64,000 bases of DNA from Streptomyces sp. NBC_01754. Lineage in GTDB: Bacteria; Actinomycetota; Actinomycetes; Streptomycetales; Streptomycetaceae. Each line of letters opens with the position of its first letter. Positions within the stretch are counted from its first letter, which is position 1. Of the stretch, positions 53,759 to 63,423 are shown piece by piece. Location of the stretch: NCBI RefSeq assembly GCF_035918015.1, contig NZ_CP109132.1, positions 1,674,001 to 1,738,000 on the forward strand. Direction: 5' to 3'. The notes beneath the pieces are model-generated. The model saw only the letters and a program-made list of their open reading frames with translations, was not told where the DNA came from and searched no databases. A program made the translations under genes and the position numbers.

Positions 53759-54514
53759 CTATCCGTCCAGCCAGACATAAGCCGCGAGCCGACCCGTGGT
53801 GCGGTCGCGGCGGTACGAGAAGTGATCGCCGGATTCCCGGGTGCAGAACGGCGAGCTGTGCCGGTCCCGTACCCCGAGGGCCTCCAGTTGCGCGTGGACC
53901 CCGGCGGTGACGTCCACGGAGGGGGTGCCCCAGCCAGTGGTCGCCCACGACTCGGGCACGGCCCGGGCCACCTCGGCCCGCATGGCCTCCGGGACCTCGT
54001 AGCACCGGCCGCAGACCGACGGCCCGGTGTGCGCGGTGATCCGGGCCGGTTCGGCGCCCAGCTCGGCCATGGCCTCGACGGCGGCCGGTACGACCCCCGC
54101 GACCAGGCCCGGCCGGCCCGCGTGGGCCGCGGCGGCCACACCGGCCACCGGATCGGCCAGCAGGACGGGCGTGCAGTCGGCGGTGAGCACCGCGAGCGGG
54201 AGTCCGCGCCGGGCCGTCACCACCGCGTCCACCGCGGGGATGTCGGACGCCTCGCCCCACGGGCCGTCGACCACGGCGACCTCACGGCCGTGCACCTGGT
54301 TCATCCAGACGACCCGTTCCGGGTCCAGACCGAGGTGACGGGCGGCGAGCCCGCGGTTCGTGAGCACCGAGGCGGGGTCGTCACCGACCGCACCGCCGAG
54401 GTTGAGCCGCTCGTACGGAGCGGCGCTCACCCCGCCCCACCTGTCGGTGAAGGCGAAGTGCGCGCCGCCCGTGGAAGCCACCGCGGTCCGCACCGCGTGT
54501 TGCGGAACTATCAC
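53759..54514 (-). CDS. pgeF: Peptidoglycan editing factor PgeF (laccase-domain)
   Basis: A 251-residue protein of the YfiH/DUF152 family, which in E. coli prevents L-Ser from replacing L-Ala in muropeptides, a role that fits this cell-wall block. His75 in MNQVHG, Cys114 in [10 protein letters not shown] and His131 in [10 protein letters not shown] are the conserved metal/active-site residues. The GTG at 54514 overlaps the ftsZ stop (GTGA). Confidence 0.92.
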   Translation of the reverse strand: MIVPQHAVRTAVASTGGAHFAFTDRWGGVSAAPYERLNLGGAVGDDPASVLTNRGLAARHLGLDPERVVWMNQVHGREVAVVDGPWGEASDIPAVDAVVTARRGLPLAVLTADCTPVLLADPVAGVAAAAHAGRPGLVAGVVPAAVEAMAELGAEPARITAHTGPSVCGRCYEVPEAMRAEVARAVPESWATTGWGTPSVDVTAGVHAQLEALGVRDRHSSPFCTRESGDHFSYRRDRTTGRLAAYVWLDG

Positions 54515-55734
54515 TTCAAGAAGTCCGGTACGTCCAGCTCTTCGGCCTGGGCGTCCTGGTAGGGACGGGCCGTCGGGACGTGCGGCGGGCTGAGCGGCGG
54601 CAGCGACGAACCCTCGTTCGCCTGCGAGGCCGGCTGCTCGGCCGGGGCCTGCTGGGGCTCCTCGCGCGGGGGCAGCGAGCCCAGCTGGCCGGCCGAGCGC
54701 ACCGGTTCGGCGCTCCGGGCCGGCGGGGCCGGCTCGTCACGCTTGCCGGAGCTCGCTCCGAGGACGGTCTCGCGGCGGGCGGGCGGCTGTCCGCCGTCGA
54801 AGCCGGCGGCGATCACGGTGACCCGCACCTCGTCGCCCAGCGCGTCGTCGATGACCGCGCCGAAGATGATGTTCGCCTCGGGGTGGGCCGCCTCGCTCAC
54901 CAGCTGCGCGGCCTCGTTGATCTCGAAGAGACCGAGGTCGCTGCCGCCGGAGATGGAGAGCAGGACACCGCGGGCGCCGTCGATGGACGCCTCCAGGAGC
55001 GGCGAGGAGATCGCCATCTCCGCGGCGGCCACCGCGCGGTCGTCGCCGCGCGCCGAACCGATGCCCATGAGCGCCGAACCGGCCTCGGACATGACCGACT
55101 TGACGTCGGCGAAGTCGAGGTTGATCAGGCCGGGGGTGGTGATGAGGTCGGTGATGCCCTGGACACCCGAGAGCAGCACCTGGTCGGCCGACTTGAAGGC
55201 GTCGAGCACGCTGACCTGGCGGTCCGAGATGGACAGCAGCCGGTCGTTGGGGATGACGATGAGGGTGTCGACCTCTTCGCGGAGCTCGGCGATGCCGTCC
55301 TCCGCCTGGTTGGCGCGGCGCCGGCCCTCGAAGGTGAACGGGCGGGTGACCACACCGATCGTCAGGGCGCCCAGGGAGCGCGCGATGTTGGCCACGACCG
55401 GCGCGCCGCCGGTGCCCGTGCCGCCGCCTTCGCCGGCGGTGACGAAGACCATGTCGGCCCCCTTGAGGACCTCCTCGATCTCGTCGCGGTGGTCCTCCGC
55501 CGCCTTGCGGCCGACGGCCGGGTTGGCCCCGGCGCCGAGGCCCCGGGTGAGTTCACGGCCGACGTCCAGCTTGACGTCGGCGTCGCTCATCAGCAGTGCC
55601 TGCGCATCGGTGTTGATCGCGATGAACTCGACGCCCTTGAGGCCGACCTCGATCATTCGGTTGATGGCATTGACACCACCGCCGCCGACACCGATGACCT
55701 TGATGACTGCGAGGTAGTTCTGCGGTGCTGCCAC
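54511..55734 (-). CDS. ftsZ: Cell division protein FtsZ
   Basis: Tubulin-like GTPase of 407 residues that forms the Z-ring. The GTP-binding G-box GGGTGTG is at 103-109, the T7 loop NLDFADVK near 204-211. The C-terminal linker is Pro/Gln/Ala-rich (about 315-395), followed by the short conserved tail DVPDFLK that binds SepF and other partners. The GTG at 55734 was chosen by the GAGAGG ribosome binding site and the start of the conserved sequence. Confidence 0.97.
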   Translation of the reverse strand: MAAPQNYLAVIKVIGVGGGGVNAINRMIEVGLKGVEFIAINTDAQALLMSDADVKLDVGRELTRGLGAGANPAVGRKAAEDHRDEIEEVLKGADMVFVTAGEGGGTGTGGAPVVANIARSLGALTIGVVTRPFTFEGRRRANQAEDGIAELREEVDTLIVIPNDRLLSISDRQVSVLDAFKSADQVLLSGVQGITDLITTPGLINLDFADVKSVMSEAGSALMGIGSARGDDRAVAAAEMAISSPLLEASIDGARGVLLSISGGSDLGLFEINEAAQLVSEAAHPEANIIFGAVIDDALGDEVRVTVIAAGFDGGQPPARRETVLGASSGKRDEPAPPARSAEPVRSAGQLGSLPPREEPQQAPAEQPASQANEGSSLPPLSPPHVPTARPYQDAQAEELDVPDFLK

Positions 55735-55829
55735 GTCGAAGGCCTCTCGCCTCGAGTTACGTGTCGTCGCTCTGCGGTGGCACCGCCGCGACAACGGATG
55801 TCGATGGGGACGGTCCGAACGCCGACCCA

Positions 55830-55854
55830 AACCCTAACGTTCAAGTTTAGGGTT
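55830..55854. repeat. 8-bp inverted repeat downstream of the ftsZ promoter
   Basis: AACCCTAA at 55830-55837 and TTAGGGTT at 55847-55854, with a nine-base spacer. On the minus strand it falls in the 5' untranslated region of the main candidate promoter and could be an operator or a leader hairpin. Confidence 0.55.
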
Positions 55855-55890
55855 ACCAGTGTGTCTGCTTGCTGGACTCTTCCGAACAGG

Positions 55891-55920
55891 ACACTAAGTC
55901 GACAAGTGGCGCGTGTTCAA
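55891..55920 (-). promoter_or_regulatory. Candidate sigma-HrdB-type promoter of ftsZ
   Basis: On the minus strand TTGAAC, 18-base spacer, TAGTGT. Both hexamers match the housekeeping consensus well. The transcript would start near 55884, about 150 bases before the ftsZ GTG. Confidence 0.7.
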
Positions 55921-55929
55921 CGAACACGC
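55911..55929. promoter_or_regulatory. Palindromic operator overlapping the ftsZ promoter -35
   Basis: GCGTGTTC-AAC-GAACACGC, an 8-bp perfect inverted repeat with a three-base centre. The -35 hexamer (55915-55920) lies inside it, so a bound dimer would block or alter RNA polymerase contact. The regulator is not known to me. Confidence 0.6.
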
Positions 55930-56010
55930 CGAACCTCCCGTTTTTCTTTTCACCCTATGTGATCACCCGTAGCGCTGACCAACCAGGGTGCTGGCCAGGC
56001 CATATGTGCG

Positions 56011-56805
56011 TCAACTCTTCGATACGGCCGGGGCGGTGGGGGCACTCACGTCGAAGTGTCCCGCTTTGGGAGCGGCTTTCATGAGCGCGGTGAGCACGCG
56101 GGCCTTCACGGGCCCCCGTTCACCACTGCCCCACATCACCGTGCGCCCCCGTGTCAGTTCCAGGACGACGGAGTCGTACGAAGTGATCCGCACGGTCTCC
56201 GTCTCCTGGGCCACCTTCCCCGGAAGGTCGCCCGCAACCCGGACTCCTTCTCGCAACAGACGGTCACCGCCGTAGCGTTTCAGGCTCGGCGACCGGTCGG
56301 GTGCGAGCTTCAGCAGCGGTACGTGACCGGGTCGTTCGTCGACCGTCGCGAAGCGCACGCCTTTCGCATCCACTTCGACGAACTTCCCGCCCTTTTCGAC
56401 CACAAGGACCGGCTTTCGTTCGATCACCTTAAGGCCGATACCGTGCGGCCATGACCGTACGACATCCACGGAGTCGATACGGGGCACCTTCTGGCGCAAC
56501 CGGGCCTCGATCGCACCCGTGTCCACGGACACCAGCGGGGAGCCGACCGGAACCGCCGCGGCGGCCTCCACCTCGGCCCGGGTCAGGACGTCGGTGCCGG
56601 TGGTGGTGACCCGCTCGACCCGGAACCAGGACGAGCCGTAGAGCACCCAGAGGGTGGCGACGGCGATCAGGGCCACGCCAACTCCGCCCAGGAGCAGACG
56701 CGTACGGCGGCTCAGCCGCCGCCTCCCCGGATCGACGCTCGGGGGCCCGGCAGGGGTGTCGGCCCGCTTGGCTGCGCCGCGCGGGGCGGTCGTCGGTCCG
56801 GCCAC
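56011..56805 (-). CDS. ftsQ: Cell division protein FtsQ (DivIB)
   Basis: A 264-residue bitopic membrane protein of the divisome. A basic Pro/Ala-rich cytoplasmic N-terminus is followed by one membrane span (about 38-58) and the POTRA domain (WFRVERVTTTGTDVLTRAEVE) with the beta domain behind it. The GTG at 56805 has GAAGGAG 6 bases upstream. Between murG and ftsZ, the usual dcw position (murC is absent in this place). Confidence 0.92.
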   Translation of the reverse strand: MAGPTTAPRGAAKRADTPAGPPSVDPGRRRLSRRTRLLLGGVGVALIAVATLWVLYGSSWFRVERVTTTGTDVLTRAEVEAAAAVPVGSPLVSVDTGAIEARLRQKVPRIDSVDVVRSWPHGIGLKVIERKPVLVVEKGGKFVEVDAKGVRFATVDERPGHVPLLKLAPDRSPSLKRYGGDRLLREGVRVAGDLPGKVAQETETVRITSYDSVVLELTRGRTVMWGSGERGPVKARVLTALMKAAPKAGHFDVSAPTAPAVSKS

Positions 56806-56854
56806 GCTCGCTCCTTCGCCGGACCCGGGGCGCACGCCCCGGGTCCGCACCGCC

Positions 56855-57949
56855 TCACGCCTGGCGGCGTGCGGCAATCGCCTCGTACACCATGCCGACG
56901 AGCAGGTCGTCGGCGTCCCGTCGCCCGAACTCGGCGGCGGCGCGGGACATCTCGTACAGCCGGTGCGGGTCGGCCAGCACCGGCAGGACGTTGCCCTGCA
57001 CCCACTCCGGGGTGAGCGCCGCGTCGTCCACCAGCAGCCCGCCTCCCGCGTTCACCACCGGCTGGGCGTTGAGCCGCTGTTCCCCGTTGCCGATGGGCAG
57101 CGGGACGTAGGCGGCGGGGAGCCCGACGGCGGACAGTTCGGCGACGGTCATCGCGCCCGCGCGGCAGAGCATCATGTCGGCCGCGGCGTACGCGAGGTCC
57201 ATCCGGTCCACATACGGTACCGGGATATAGGGGGGCATCCCGGGCATGTTGTCGATGTGCGGCAATTCGTTCTTCGGGCCGACCACGTGCAGGATCTGGA
57301 TTCCGGACCGCTGGAGCAGCGGCGCGACCCGCTGGACGACCTCGTTGAGGTGGCGGGCGCCCTGCGAACCTCCCGAGACCAGCAGCGTCGGGAGGTTGGG
57401 GTCCAGACCGAACGCCTCGCGCGCCTCGGGGCGCATCCGGGCCCGGTCGAGGGTGGCGATGGTGCGGCGCAGCGGGATGCCGATGTAGCGGGCGCCGCGC
57501 AGCTTGCTGTCCGGGGTGGAGACGGCGACCCCGTGGGCGTACCGCGAGCCGATCTTGTTGGCCAGCCCCGGACGGGCGTTGGCCTCGTGGACCACGATCG
57601 GGACGCCCGCGCGCTTGGCGGCGAGGTAGCCCGGGAGGGCGACGTACCCGCCGAATCCGACCACGCAGTCGGCCTTGGTCCGCTCCAGGATCTGCTCGGC
57701 GGCCTTGATGGTGCCCCGCAGCCGGCCAGGCACGGTGATCAGCTCGGGTGTGGGTTTACGTGGCAGCGGCACGGCGGGGATCAGCGCCAGTTCGTACCCC
57801 CGCTCGGGTACGAGCCTGGTCTCGAGTCCTCGTTCCGTGCCGAGGGCAGTGATTCCCACGGTCGGGTCCTGCCTGCGCAGGGCGTCTGCGAGGGCAAGCG
57901 CGGGCTCGATGTGGCCGGCGGTCCCCCCACCGGCGAGTACGACATGCAC
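56855..57949 (-). CDS. murG: UDP-GlcNAc:undecaprenyl-pyrophosphoryl-MurNAc-pentapeptide transferase
   Basis: The 364-residue GT-B glycosyltransferase that makes lipid II on the inner face of the membrane. GGGTAGH at 7-13 is the first glycine loop; VGFGGYVALPG, HEANARPG and GGSQGA (second glycine loop) come in order. The start ATG 57949 is six bases after the ftsW stop. Confidence 0.97.
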   Translation of the reverse strand: MHVVLAGGGTAGHIEPALALADALRRQDPTVGITALGTERGLETRLVPERGYELALIPAVPLPRKPTPELITVPGRLRGTIKAAEQILERTKADCVVGFGGYVALPGYLAAKRAGVPIVVHEANARPGLANKIGSRYAHGVAVSTPDSKLRGARYIGIPLRRTIATLDRARMRPEAREAFGLDPNLPTLLVSGGSQGARHLNEVVQRVAPLLQRSGIQILHVVGPKNELPHIDNMPGMPPYIPVPYVDRMDLAYAAADMMLCRAGAMTVAELSAVGLPAAYVPLPIGNGEQRLNAQPVVNAGGGLLVDDAALTPEWVQGNVLPVLADPHRLYEMSRAAAEFGRRDADDLLVGMVYEAIAARRQA

Positions 57950-57955
57950 CGAAAT

Positions 57956-59398
57956 TCACCGCTCTCCGGACGGACGCTTCTTGATGCGCCGTCTCATCGT
58001 CTTCCATCTGACCCCGGGCCTCCGCACGGCCAGGGCCGCTTTCGCCGCAGGATCCTGTCGCGCGAACGCGATCATGAGTCCGACGGCGAACATGGTCGGC
58101 AGCAGGGCGGAACCCCCGTAGGAGAACAGCGGAAGCGGAACCCCGGCGATCGGCAGCAGACCGAGCACCGCACCGATGTTGATCATGGCTTGAACCATGA
58201 TCCACGTGGTCACACCTCCCGCTGCGTACCTCACGAAGGGGTCCTCCGTGCGTCCGGCCACGCGGATACCCGCATAGCCTAGAGCCGCGAACAGGGCGAG
58301 TACCGACAGCGTCCCCGCCAGGCCCAGTTCCTCCCCGGTGATGGCGAAGATGAAGTCGGTGTGCGGTTCGGGCAGTTGACCCCATTTTTCCACACTCGCA
58401 CCCAGTCCGTAACCGAACCATCCGCCGGACGCCAGTGCGTAGATCCCGTGGACGGCCTGCCAGCAGCCGCCTTCGGGCGTGGGTTCACTGGCGCCCATGC
58501 AGGCGAGCCGGGACATCCGGTTGGGGCTGGTCTTGATGAACAGGAAGGCGAGGGCGCCGGCGAGAACGAGGACCCCGGCGAAGAGCCGGGTGGGGGCGCC
58601 GGCCAGCCAGAGCAGTCCGAACAGGATCGCGGTGAGGATGATCGCGGTGCCCATGTCACCACCGAGCATGATGAGTCCGAGCAGCATGAAGGCGCCCGGG
58701 ACCAGCGGGACGAGCATGTGCTTCCACTGCGTCAGCAGCCGCTTCTCCTGTTTGCGGGCGATCAGGTCGGCCCCCCAGAGGATGAGGGCCAGCTTGCCGA
58801 ACTCACTGGGCTGGAGCTGGAAGGGGCCGCCGATGTAGATCCAGTTCTGGTTGCCGTTGACCGACATCCCCACCCCCGGCACCTGGACCAGGACCATCAG
58901 GAAGACGGTGACCACCAGCAGCGGATAGGCCAGGGCACGGTGCAGCTTCACCGGCATCTTCGCGGCCAGCAGCATCAGTCCTGCACCGATCACGGCGGCG
59001 AGGAACTGCTTGCGGAAGAAATAGGTGCTGGGTCTGGAGAGTTGCAGCGCCTTGATCATGGAGGCCGAGTAGACCATCACGAGCCCGAGCACGGTGAGCA
59101 GCAGACCGGCGCCGAGGATCACGTAGTACGCGGTCAGCGGACGGTCCCAGGTACGGCGGACCCGCTCGTACGTACGCCGGAGGGCCGCCCCGCGGGGCGG
59201 CCGGGGCGAGGGCCCCGGGGCCCGGGATCCGCCGCGGGCGGCGGAGGGCCGCCGTGGGCCGGTGGCGGGGCGGCTCCGCAGCGCCATGCCCACGGAGGTC
59301 GGCTGGGCGAGCAGACGCGGGGTGAGCGCCCGGCTGATCGCCGTGGTCACCCGCGAGCGGCCCGCTCCGCGCGCGGCTGGGCTCTCGTCGGCCGGCAT
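57956..59398 (-). CDS. ftsW: SEDS-family peptidoglycan polymerase FtsW
   Basis: A 480-residue membrane protein, the glycosyltransferase that polymerises septal peptidoglycan. After an unusually long Arg/Pro/Ala-rich cytoplasmic N-terminus of about 85 residues come ten membrane segments. QPSEFGKLALILWGADL and SYGGSALL are SEDS motifs; the loop between segments 7 and 8 (with GIYALASGGWFGYGLG) is conserved. ATG 59398 has GGAGGGG upstream; GTG 59416 is less likely. Confidence 0.95.
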   Translation of the reverse strand: MPADESPAARGAGRSRVTTAISRALTPRLLAQPTSVGMALRSRPATGPRRPSAARGGSRAPGPSPRPPRGAALRRTYERVRRTWDRPLTAYYVILGAGLLLTVLGLVMVYSASMIKALQLSRPSTYFFRKQFLAAVIGAGLMLLAAKMPVKLHRALAYPLLVVTVFLMVLVQVPGVGMSVNGNQNWIYIGGPFQLQPSEFGKLALILWGADLIARKQEKRLLTQWKHMLVPLVPGAFMLLGLIMLGGDMGTAIILTAILFGLLWLAGAPTRLFAGVLVLAGALAFLFIKTSPNRMSRLACMGASEPTPEGGCWQAVHGIYALASGGWFGYGLGASVEKWGQLPEPHTDFIFAITGEELGLAGTLSVLALFAALGYAGIRVAGRTEDPFVRYAAGGVTTWIMVQAMINIGAVLGLLPIAGVPLPLFSYGGSALLPTMFAVGLMIAFARQDPAAKAALAVRRPGVRWKTMRRRIKKRPSGER

Positions 59399-59515
59399 TG
59401 TCGCTGTCCCCTCCACTGCTCGTGCCCGGGGCTGCCGCCGGGGCCCGGGAGCGACGGCAGCGCTCTGCTCACGCCCCGTCCGTCCCTGGACGGTACGGTG
59501 CGAGGTCCGGCTCCG

Positions 59516-60949
59516 TCAGCCGCGCTCGTCGGCGAGTTCGCGGACCGCGTCCGCGAACGCCTCGCCCCGCTTGTTGTAGTTGACGAACATGTCCATCGAG
59601 GCACAGGCCGGTGCCAGCAGTACGGTGTCGCCGCTCCGGGCGAGCCGCGCGGCTTCCCGGACCGCTTCGGACATCGCCCCAGTGTCGGTCCGGTCCAGGT
59701 CGACGACCGGTACCTCGGGGGCGTGTCGCGCCAGTGCTTCGCGGATCAGCGCCCGGTCGGCGCCCATCAGCACGACGCCCCGCAGCCGCTTCGCCGCTCC
59801 GGTCACGAGTGCGTCGAAGGTGGCGCCCTTGGCGAGGCCCCCGGCGATCCACACGATCGGTTCGTAGGCGGCGAGCGACGCCTCGGCCGCGTGGGTGTTG
59901 GTGGCCTTGGAGTCGTCGATGTACATCACCGAGGCGACGTCCGCGACGTGTTCGATACGGTGGGCGTCGGGGCGGAAGGCCCGCAGCCCGTCGCGTACGG
60001 CCGCGGGCTCCACGCCGAAGGCGCGGGCGAGCGCGGCGGCGGCCAGGGCGTTGGCGATGTTGTGGGGGGCGGGCGGGTTCACGTCCCCGACCAGGGCGAG
60101 TTCCTGGGCCTGCTTCTGCCGGTCCGCGACGAAGGCCCGGTCGACGAGGATGCCGTCGACCACACCGAGCTGCGAGGGGCCGGGGGTGCCGAGTGTGAAG
60201 CCGATCGCCCGGCATCCCTCCTCGACGTCGGCCGCGCGCACCAGCTCCTCGGTCGCGGTGTCCTGCGCGTTGTAGACGCAGGCGACGCGGTTGCCCTCGT
60301 AGATCCGGCCCTTGTCGGCGGTGTAGGCGTCCATGGAGCCGTGCCAGTCGAGGTGGTCCGGGGCCAGGTTGAGTACGGCCGCGGAGTCGGCGCGCAACGA
60401 GGGTGCCCAGTGCAGCTGGTAGCTGGACAGCTCGACGGCGAGTACGTCGTAGGTCTGCTCGCCGAGCACCGCGTCCAGCAGGGAGACCCCGATGTTGCCG
60501 ACCGCGGCCGTGCGCAGGCCCGCCGCTTCGAGGATCGAGGCGAGCATGCGCACGGTCGTGGTCTTGCCGTTGGTGCCGGTGACCGCGAGCCACGGCGCGG
60601 CACCGGGGCCCCGCAGGCGCCAGGCGAGTTCGACGTCGCCCCAGACGGGGACGTCCGCCTCGGCGGCCGCCCGGAAGAGCGGTTTGCCGGGCTTCCAGCC
60701 GGGGGCCGTGACGACGAGCTCGGTGGACGGGGGCAGGGTGTCGCCGTCGCCGAGGCGCACGGTGATGCCGAGCGCCTCCAGTTCGGCGGCCTGGGCGCGG
60801 GAACGCTCGTCGTCGCCGTCGTTGACGACGGTGACCAGCGCCCCGCGCTCGTGCAGGGCACGGGCTGCGGGGATGCCGCTGACGCCGAGACCGGCGACCG
60901 TGACGTGCTTGCCCTGCCAGTCCACCGTGCTCACTTCTTGGCTGCCCAT
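59516..60949 (-). CDS. murD: UDP-N-acetylmuramoyl-L-alanine--D-glutamate ligase
   Basis: Adds D-Glu to UDP-MurNAc-L-Ala. The 477-residue ligase has a Rossmann N-domain (VAGLGVSGIPAARAL), the ATP loop TGTNGKTTT, and NLAPDHLDWHGSM and DDSKATNTHA in the central and C-domains. ATG 60949 overlaps the mraY end by 19 bases; the GTG at 60934 would give a four-base GTGA overlap and five fewer residues, and either may be used. There is a 117-base gap to ftsW with a few short hairpins. Confidence 0.96.
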   Translation of the reverse strand: MGSQEVSTVDWQGKHVTVAGLGVSGIPAARALHERGALVTVVNDGDDERSRAQAAELEALGITVRLGDGDTLPPSTELVVTAPGWKPGKPLFRAAAEADVPVWGDVELAWRLRGPGAAPWLAVTGTNGKTTTVRMLASILEAAGLRTAAVGNIGVSLLDAVLGEQTYDVLAVELSSYQLHWAPSLRADSAAVLNLAPDHLDWHGSMDAYTADKGRIYEGNRVACVYNAQDTATEELVRAADVEEGCRAIGFTLGTPGPSQLGVVDGILVDRAFVADRQKQAQELALVGDVNPPAPHNIANALAAAALARAFGVEPAAVRDGLRAFRPDAHRIEHVADVASVMYIDDSKATNTHAAEASLAAYEPIVWIAGGLAKGATFDALVTGAAKRLRGVVLMGADRALIREALARHAPEVPVVDLDRTDTGAMSEAVREAARLARSGDTVLLAPACASMDMFVNYNKRGEAFADAVRELADERG

Positions 60950-62001
60950 CCTGCGTAGAAGAGGCCGAGTCCGACGATCACGCACATGCCCTGGATGATC
61001 CAGAAGCGGACCACGACAAGGACCTCGGACCACCCCTTGAGTTCGAAGTGGTGCTGGAGCGGCGCCATGCGGAAGACCCGCTTGCCGGTCATCTTGAAGG
61101 AACCGACCTGGATGACCACCGACATGGTGATCATCACGAAGAGGCCGCCGAGGATGGCCATCAGGAACTCGGTGCGGGAGCAGATCGCGAGACCCGCGAG
61201 CGCGCCGCCGAGGGCGAGCGAACCCGTGTCGCCCATGAAGATCTTCGCGGGCGAGGTGTTCCACCACAGGAAGCCGAAGCAGGCGCCCATGAGGGCGGAG
61301 GCGACGACCGCGAGGTCGAGCGGATCGCGCACCTCGAAGCAGGCGCTGGGGTTGGTCAGGGTCTGCGCGTTCGCGCAGGACTCCTGGAACTGCCAGAGCC
61401 CGATGAAGGTGTAGGCGCCGAAGACCATCACCGAGGCTCCGGTGGCCAGTCCGTCCAGACCGTCCGTGAGGTTCACACCGTTGGACATGGCGAGGATCAT
61501 GAACAGCGCCCAGACGCAGAACAGCACCGGGCCGATCGACCATCCGAAGTCCTCGACGAACGAGAGCCTGGTGGAGGCCGGGGTGTTGCCGTGGATGTCC
61601 GCGAACTGGAGCGAGAGCACCGCGAAGGCGATGCCGACGATCAGCTGGCCGGCCATCTTCGCCTTGGCGCGCAGTCCGAGCGAACGCTGCTTGACGATCT
61701 TGATGTAGTCGTCGAGGAAGCCGACGAGCCCCATCCCGGCCATCAGGAACAGGACGAGGAGGCCCGAGAAACGCATGTCCTCGCCGGTGATCACCTTCGC
61801 CAGGACGTACGCGATGATCGTCGCCAGGATGAAGGCGATGCCGCCCATGGTGGGCGTGCCCTTCTTGCTGCCGTGCGTGCGCGGCCCGTCGTCCCGGATG
61901 AACTGCCCGTAGCCCTTTCGGGCCAGGAGCTTGATCAGCAGCGGAGTGCCGACCAGGGTCAGGAAGAGCCCTATGGCTCCCGCGAAGAGGATCTGCCTCA
62001 T
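60931..62001 (-). CDS. mraY: Phospho-N-acetylmuramoyl-pentapeptide-transferase
   Basis: Makes lipid I by moving the MurNAc-pentapeptide onto undecaprenyl phosphate. 356 residues with about ten membrane segments. FLDDYIKI carries the aspartate pair, NLTDGLDGLA and GDTGSLALG are the other metal/active-site signatures, and MAPLQHHFELKGW near the end is a loop conserved in MraY. The start overlaps the murF stop (ATGA). Confidence 0.97.
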   Translation of the reverse strand: MRQILFAGAIGLFLTLVGTPLLIKLLARKGYGQFIRDDGPRTHGSKKGTPTMGGIAFILATIIAYVLAKVITGEDMRFSGLLVLFLMAGMGLVGFLDDYIKIVKQRSLGLRAKAKMAGQLIVGIAFAVLSLQFADIHGNTPASTRLSFVEDFGWSIGPVLFCVWALFMILAMSNGVNLTDGLDGLATGASVMVFGAYTFIGLWQFQESCANAQTLTNPSACFEVRDPLDLAVVASALMGACFGFLWWNTSPAKIFMGDTGSLALGGALAGLAICSRTEFLMAILGGLFVMITMSVVIQVGSFKMTGKRVFRMAPLQHHFELKGWSEVLVVVRFWIIQGMCVIVGLGLFYAGWAAKK

Positions 62002-63419
62002 CGGACGGCGACCTCGCCCTCGGTCGCGTTCTCCAGCAGCGCCAGGGCGACCTTCTCCAGGCCGACCGACCGGGACGCCTTCACCAGCACGACGTCTCCC
62101 GGGCGCAGTTCACTGCGCAACAGGTCGACGGCCGCCTGTGCGTCGGACACGTGCACCGACTCCTCACCCCACGAACCCTCGTTATATGCGCCCAGTTGCA
62201 GCCAGGAGGCTTCTCTTCCCCCGACAGCGACGAGCTTGCTGACGTTGAGCCGGACGGCGAGCCGTCCGACCGCGTCGTGCTCGGCGAGTGACGCGTCACC
62301 GAGCTCGGCCATCTGACCGAGCACCGCCCACGTGCGCCCCCCGTTCGCCCGTGCGGCTCTGCCCATGGCGGCCAGCGCACGGAGTGCGGCTTTCATGGAT
62401 TCGGGGTTCGCGTTGTAGGCGTCATTGACGATCGTCACACCGTCCGGTCGCTCGGTGACCTCCATGCGCCAGCGGGAGAGGGTGCCCGCCACGGAGAGCG
62501 CCTCGGCGATCTCAGTCACGGACATGCCCAACTCATGGGCGACGGCGGCCGCGGCGAGCGCGTTCGACACGTGGTGCTCACCGTACAGGCGCAAGGTCAC
62601 GTCGCTGCACCCGGTGGGTGTGTGAAGCGCGAACGCGGGGCGTCCGTCGTCCGTGAGCCGGACGTTCTCTCCCCGTACGTCCGCATCCGGGGCCTCCCCG
62701 AAGAAGACGACCCGGGCGCTCGTGCGGGCGGCCATGGCACGCACGAGCGGGTCGTCGGCGTTGAGCACGGCCACGCCGTCCCCGGGAAGCGCCTCCACGA
62801 GCTCCCCCTTGGCCTCGGCGATCGCCTCGCGGCTGCCGAACTCGCCGATGTGGGCGGACCCGACGTTGAGCACCAGGCCGATCGACGGCGGGGTCAGTTC
62901 GGTCAGGTAGCGGATGTGTCCCACGCCCCGGGCACCCATCTCCAGGACCAGGTGGCGGGTCTCGGCGGTGGCGCTCAGCGCGGTGACCGGCAGGCCGATC
63001 TCGTTGTTCAGCGAGCCGGGGGTCCAGACCGTGGGCGCCCTGTGCGCCAGGAGCTGGGCGATCAGGTCCTTGGTGGAGGTCTTGCCCGCCGAGCCGGTGA
63101 GCGCGACGACGGCGGTGCCCAGACGCGCGACGACGGCGCGGGCGAGGGCGCCGAGCGCGGACACGACGTCGTCGACGACGATCGCCGGGACGCCGACGGG
63201 ACGGACGGCGAGTACGGCCACGGCGCCCGCCTCGACGGCGGCGCGCGCGTAGTCGTGGCCGTCGACGCGCTCGCCCGCGAACGCCGCGAACAGGGATCCC
63301 CGCCGCACCTCCCGGGAGTCGATGACGACGGGGCCGGTGACGGTGAGGGACCGGTCCGGCATGTCGTGCGGCTGACCACCGACGATGTCGGCGATCTCGG
63401 CGAGGGAAAGGGCGATCAC
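61998..63419 (-). CDS. murF: UDP-N-acetylmuramoyl-tripeptide--D-alanyl-D-alanine ligase
   Basis: The last cytoplasmic ligase, 473 residues. It has TGSAGKTSTKD (ATP loop), LEMGARGVGHI and NDAYNANPESMKAAL, all typical. The GTG at 63419 is four bases after the murE stop; the frame upstream belongs to murE. It precedes mraY with an ATGA overlap. Confidence 0.96.
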   Translation of the reverse strand: MIALSLAEIADIVGGQPHDMPDRSLTVTGPVVIDSREVRRGSLFAAFAGERVDGHDYARAAVEAGAVAVLAVRPVGVPAIVVDDVVSALGALARAVVARLGTAVVALTGSAGKTSTKDLIAQLLAHRAPTVWTPGSLNNEIGLPVTALSATAETRHLVLEMGARGVGHIRYLTELTPPSIGLVLNVGSAHIGEFGSREAIAEAKGELVEALPGDGVAVLNADDPLVRAMAARTSARVVFFGEAPDADVRGENVRLTDDGRPAFALHTPTGCSDVTLRLYGEHHVSNALAAAAVAHELGMSVTEIAEALSVAGTLSRWRMEVTERPDGVTIVNDAYNANPESMKAALRALAAMGRAARANGGRTWAVLGQMAELGDASLAEHDAVGRLAVRLNVSKLVAVGGREASWLQLGAYNEGSWGEESVHVSDAQAAVDLLRSELRPGDVVLVKASRSVGLEKVALALLENATEGEVAVR

Positions 63420-63423
63420 TTGG

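Larger units (their letters stand above)
55735..56010. promoter_or_regulatory. ftsZ upstream region
   Basis: 276 bases between ftsQ and ftsZ on the minus strand. ftsZ in Streptomyces has several promoters, including one switched on during sporulation. This region includes the promoter at 55891-55920, a palindrome over its -35, an AACCCTAA/TTAGGGTT repeat at 55830-55854 and two GACAC sequences (55861-55865 on the minus strand and 55890-55894 on the plus strand), the last next to the -10. GACAC is the reported core of the WhiA binding site, and WhiA controls ftsZ. No gene is seen here. Confidence 0.65.

Noticed and set aside
58361..60958. Plus-strand frame of 865 codons opposite ftsW and murD
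   Set aside because: Antisense shadow of two well recognised genes.
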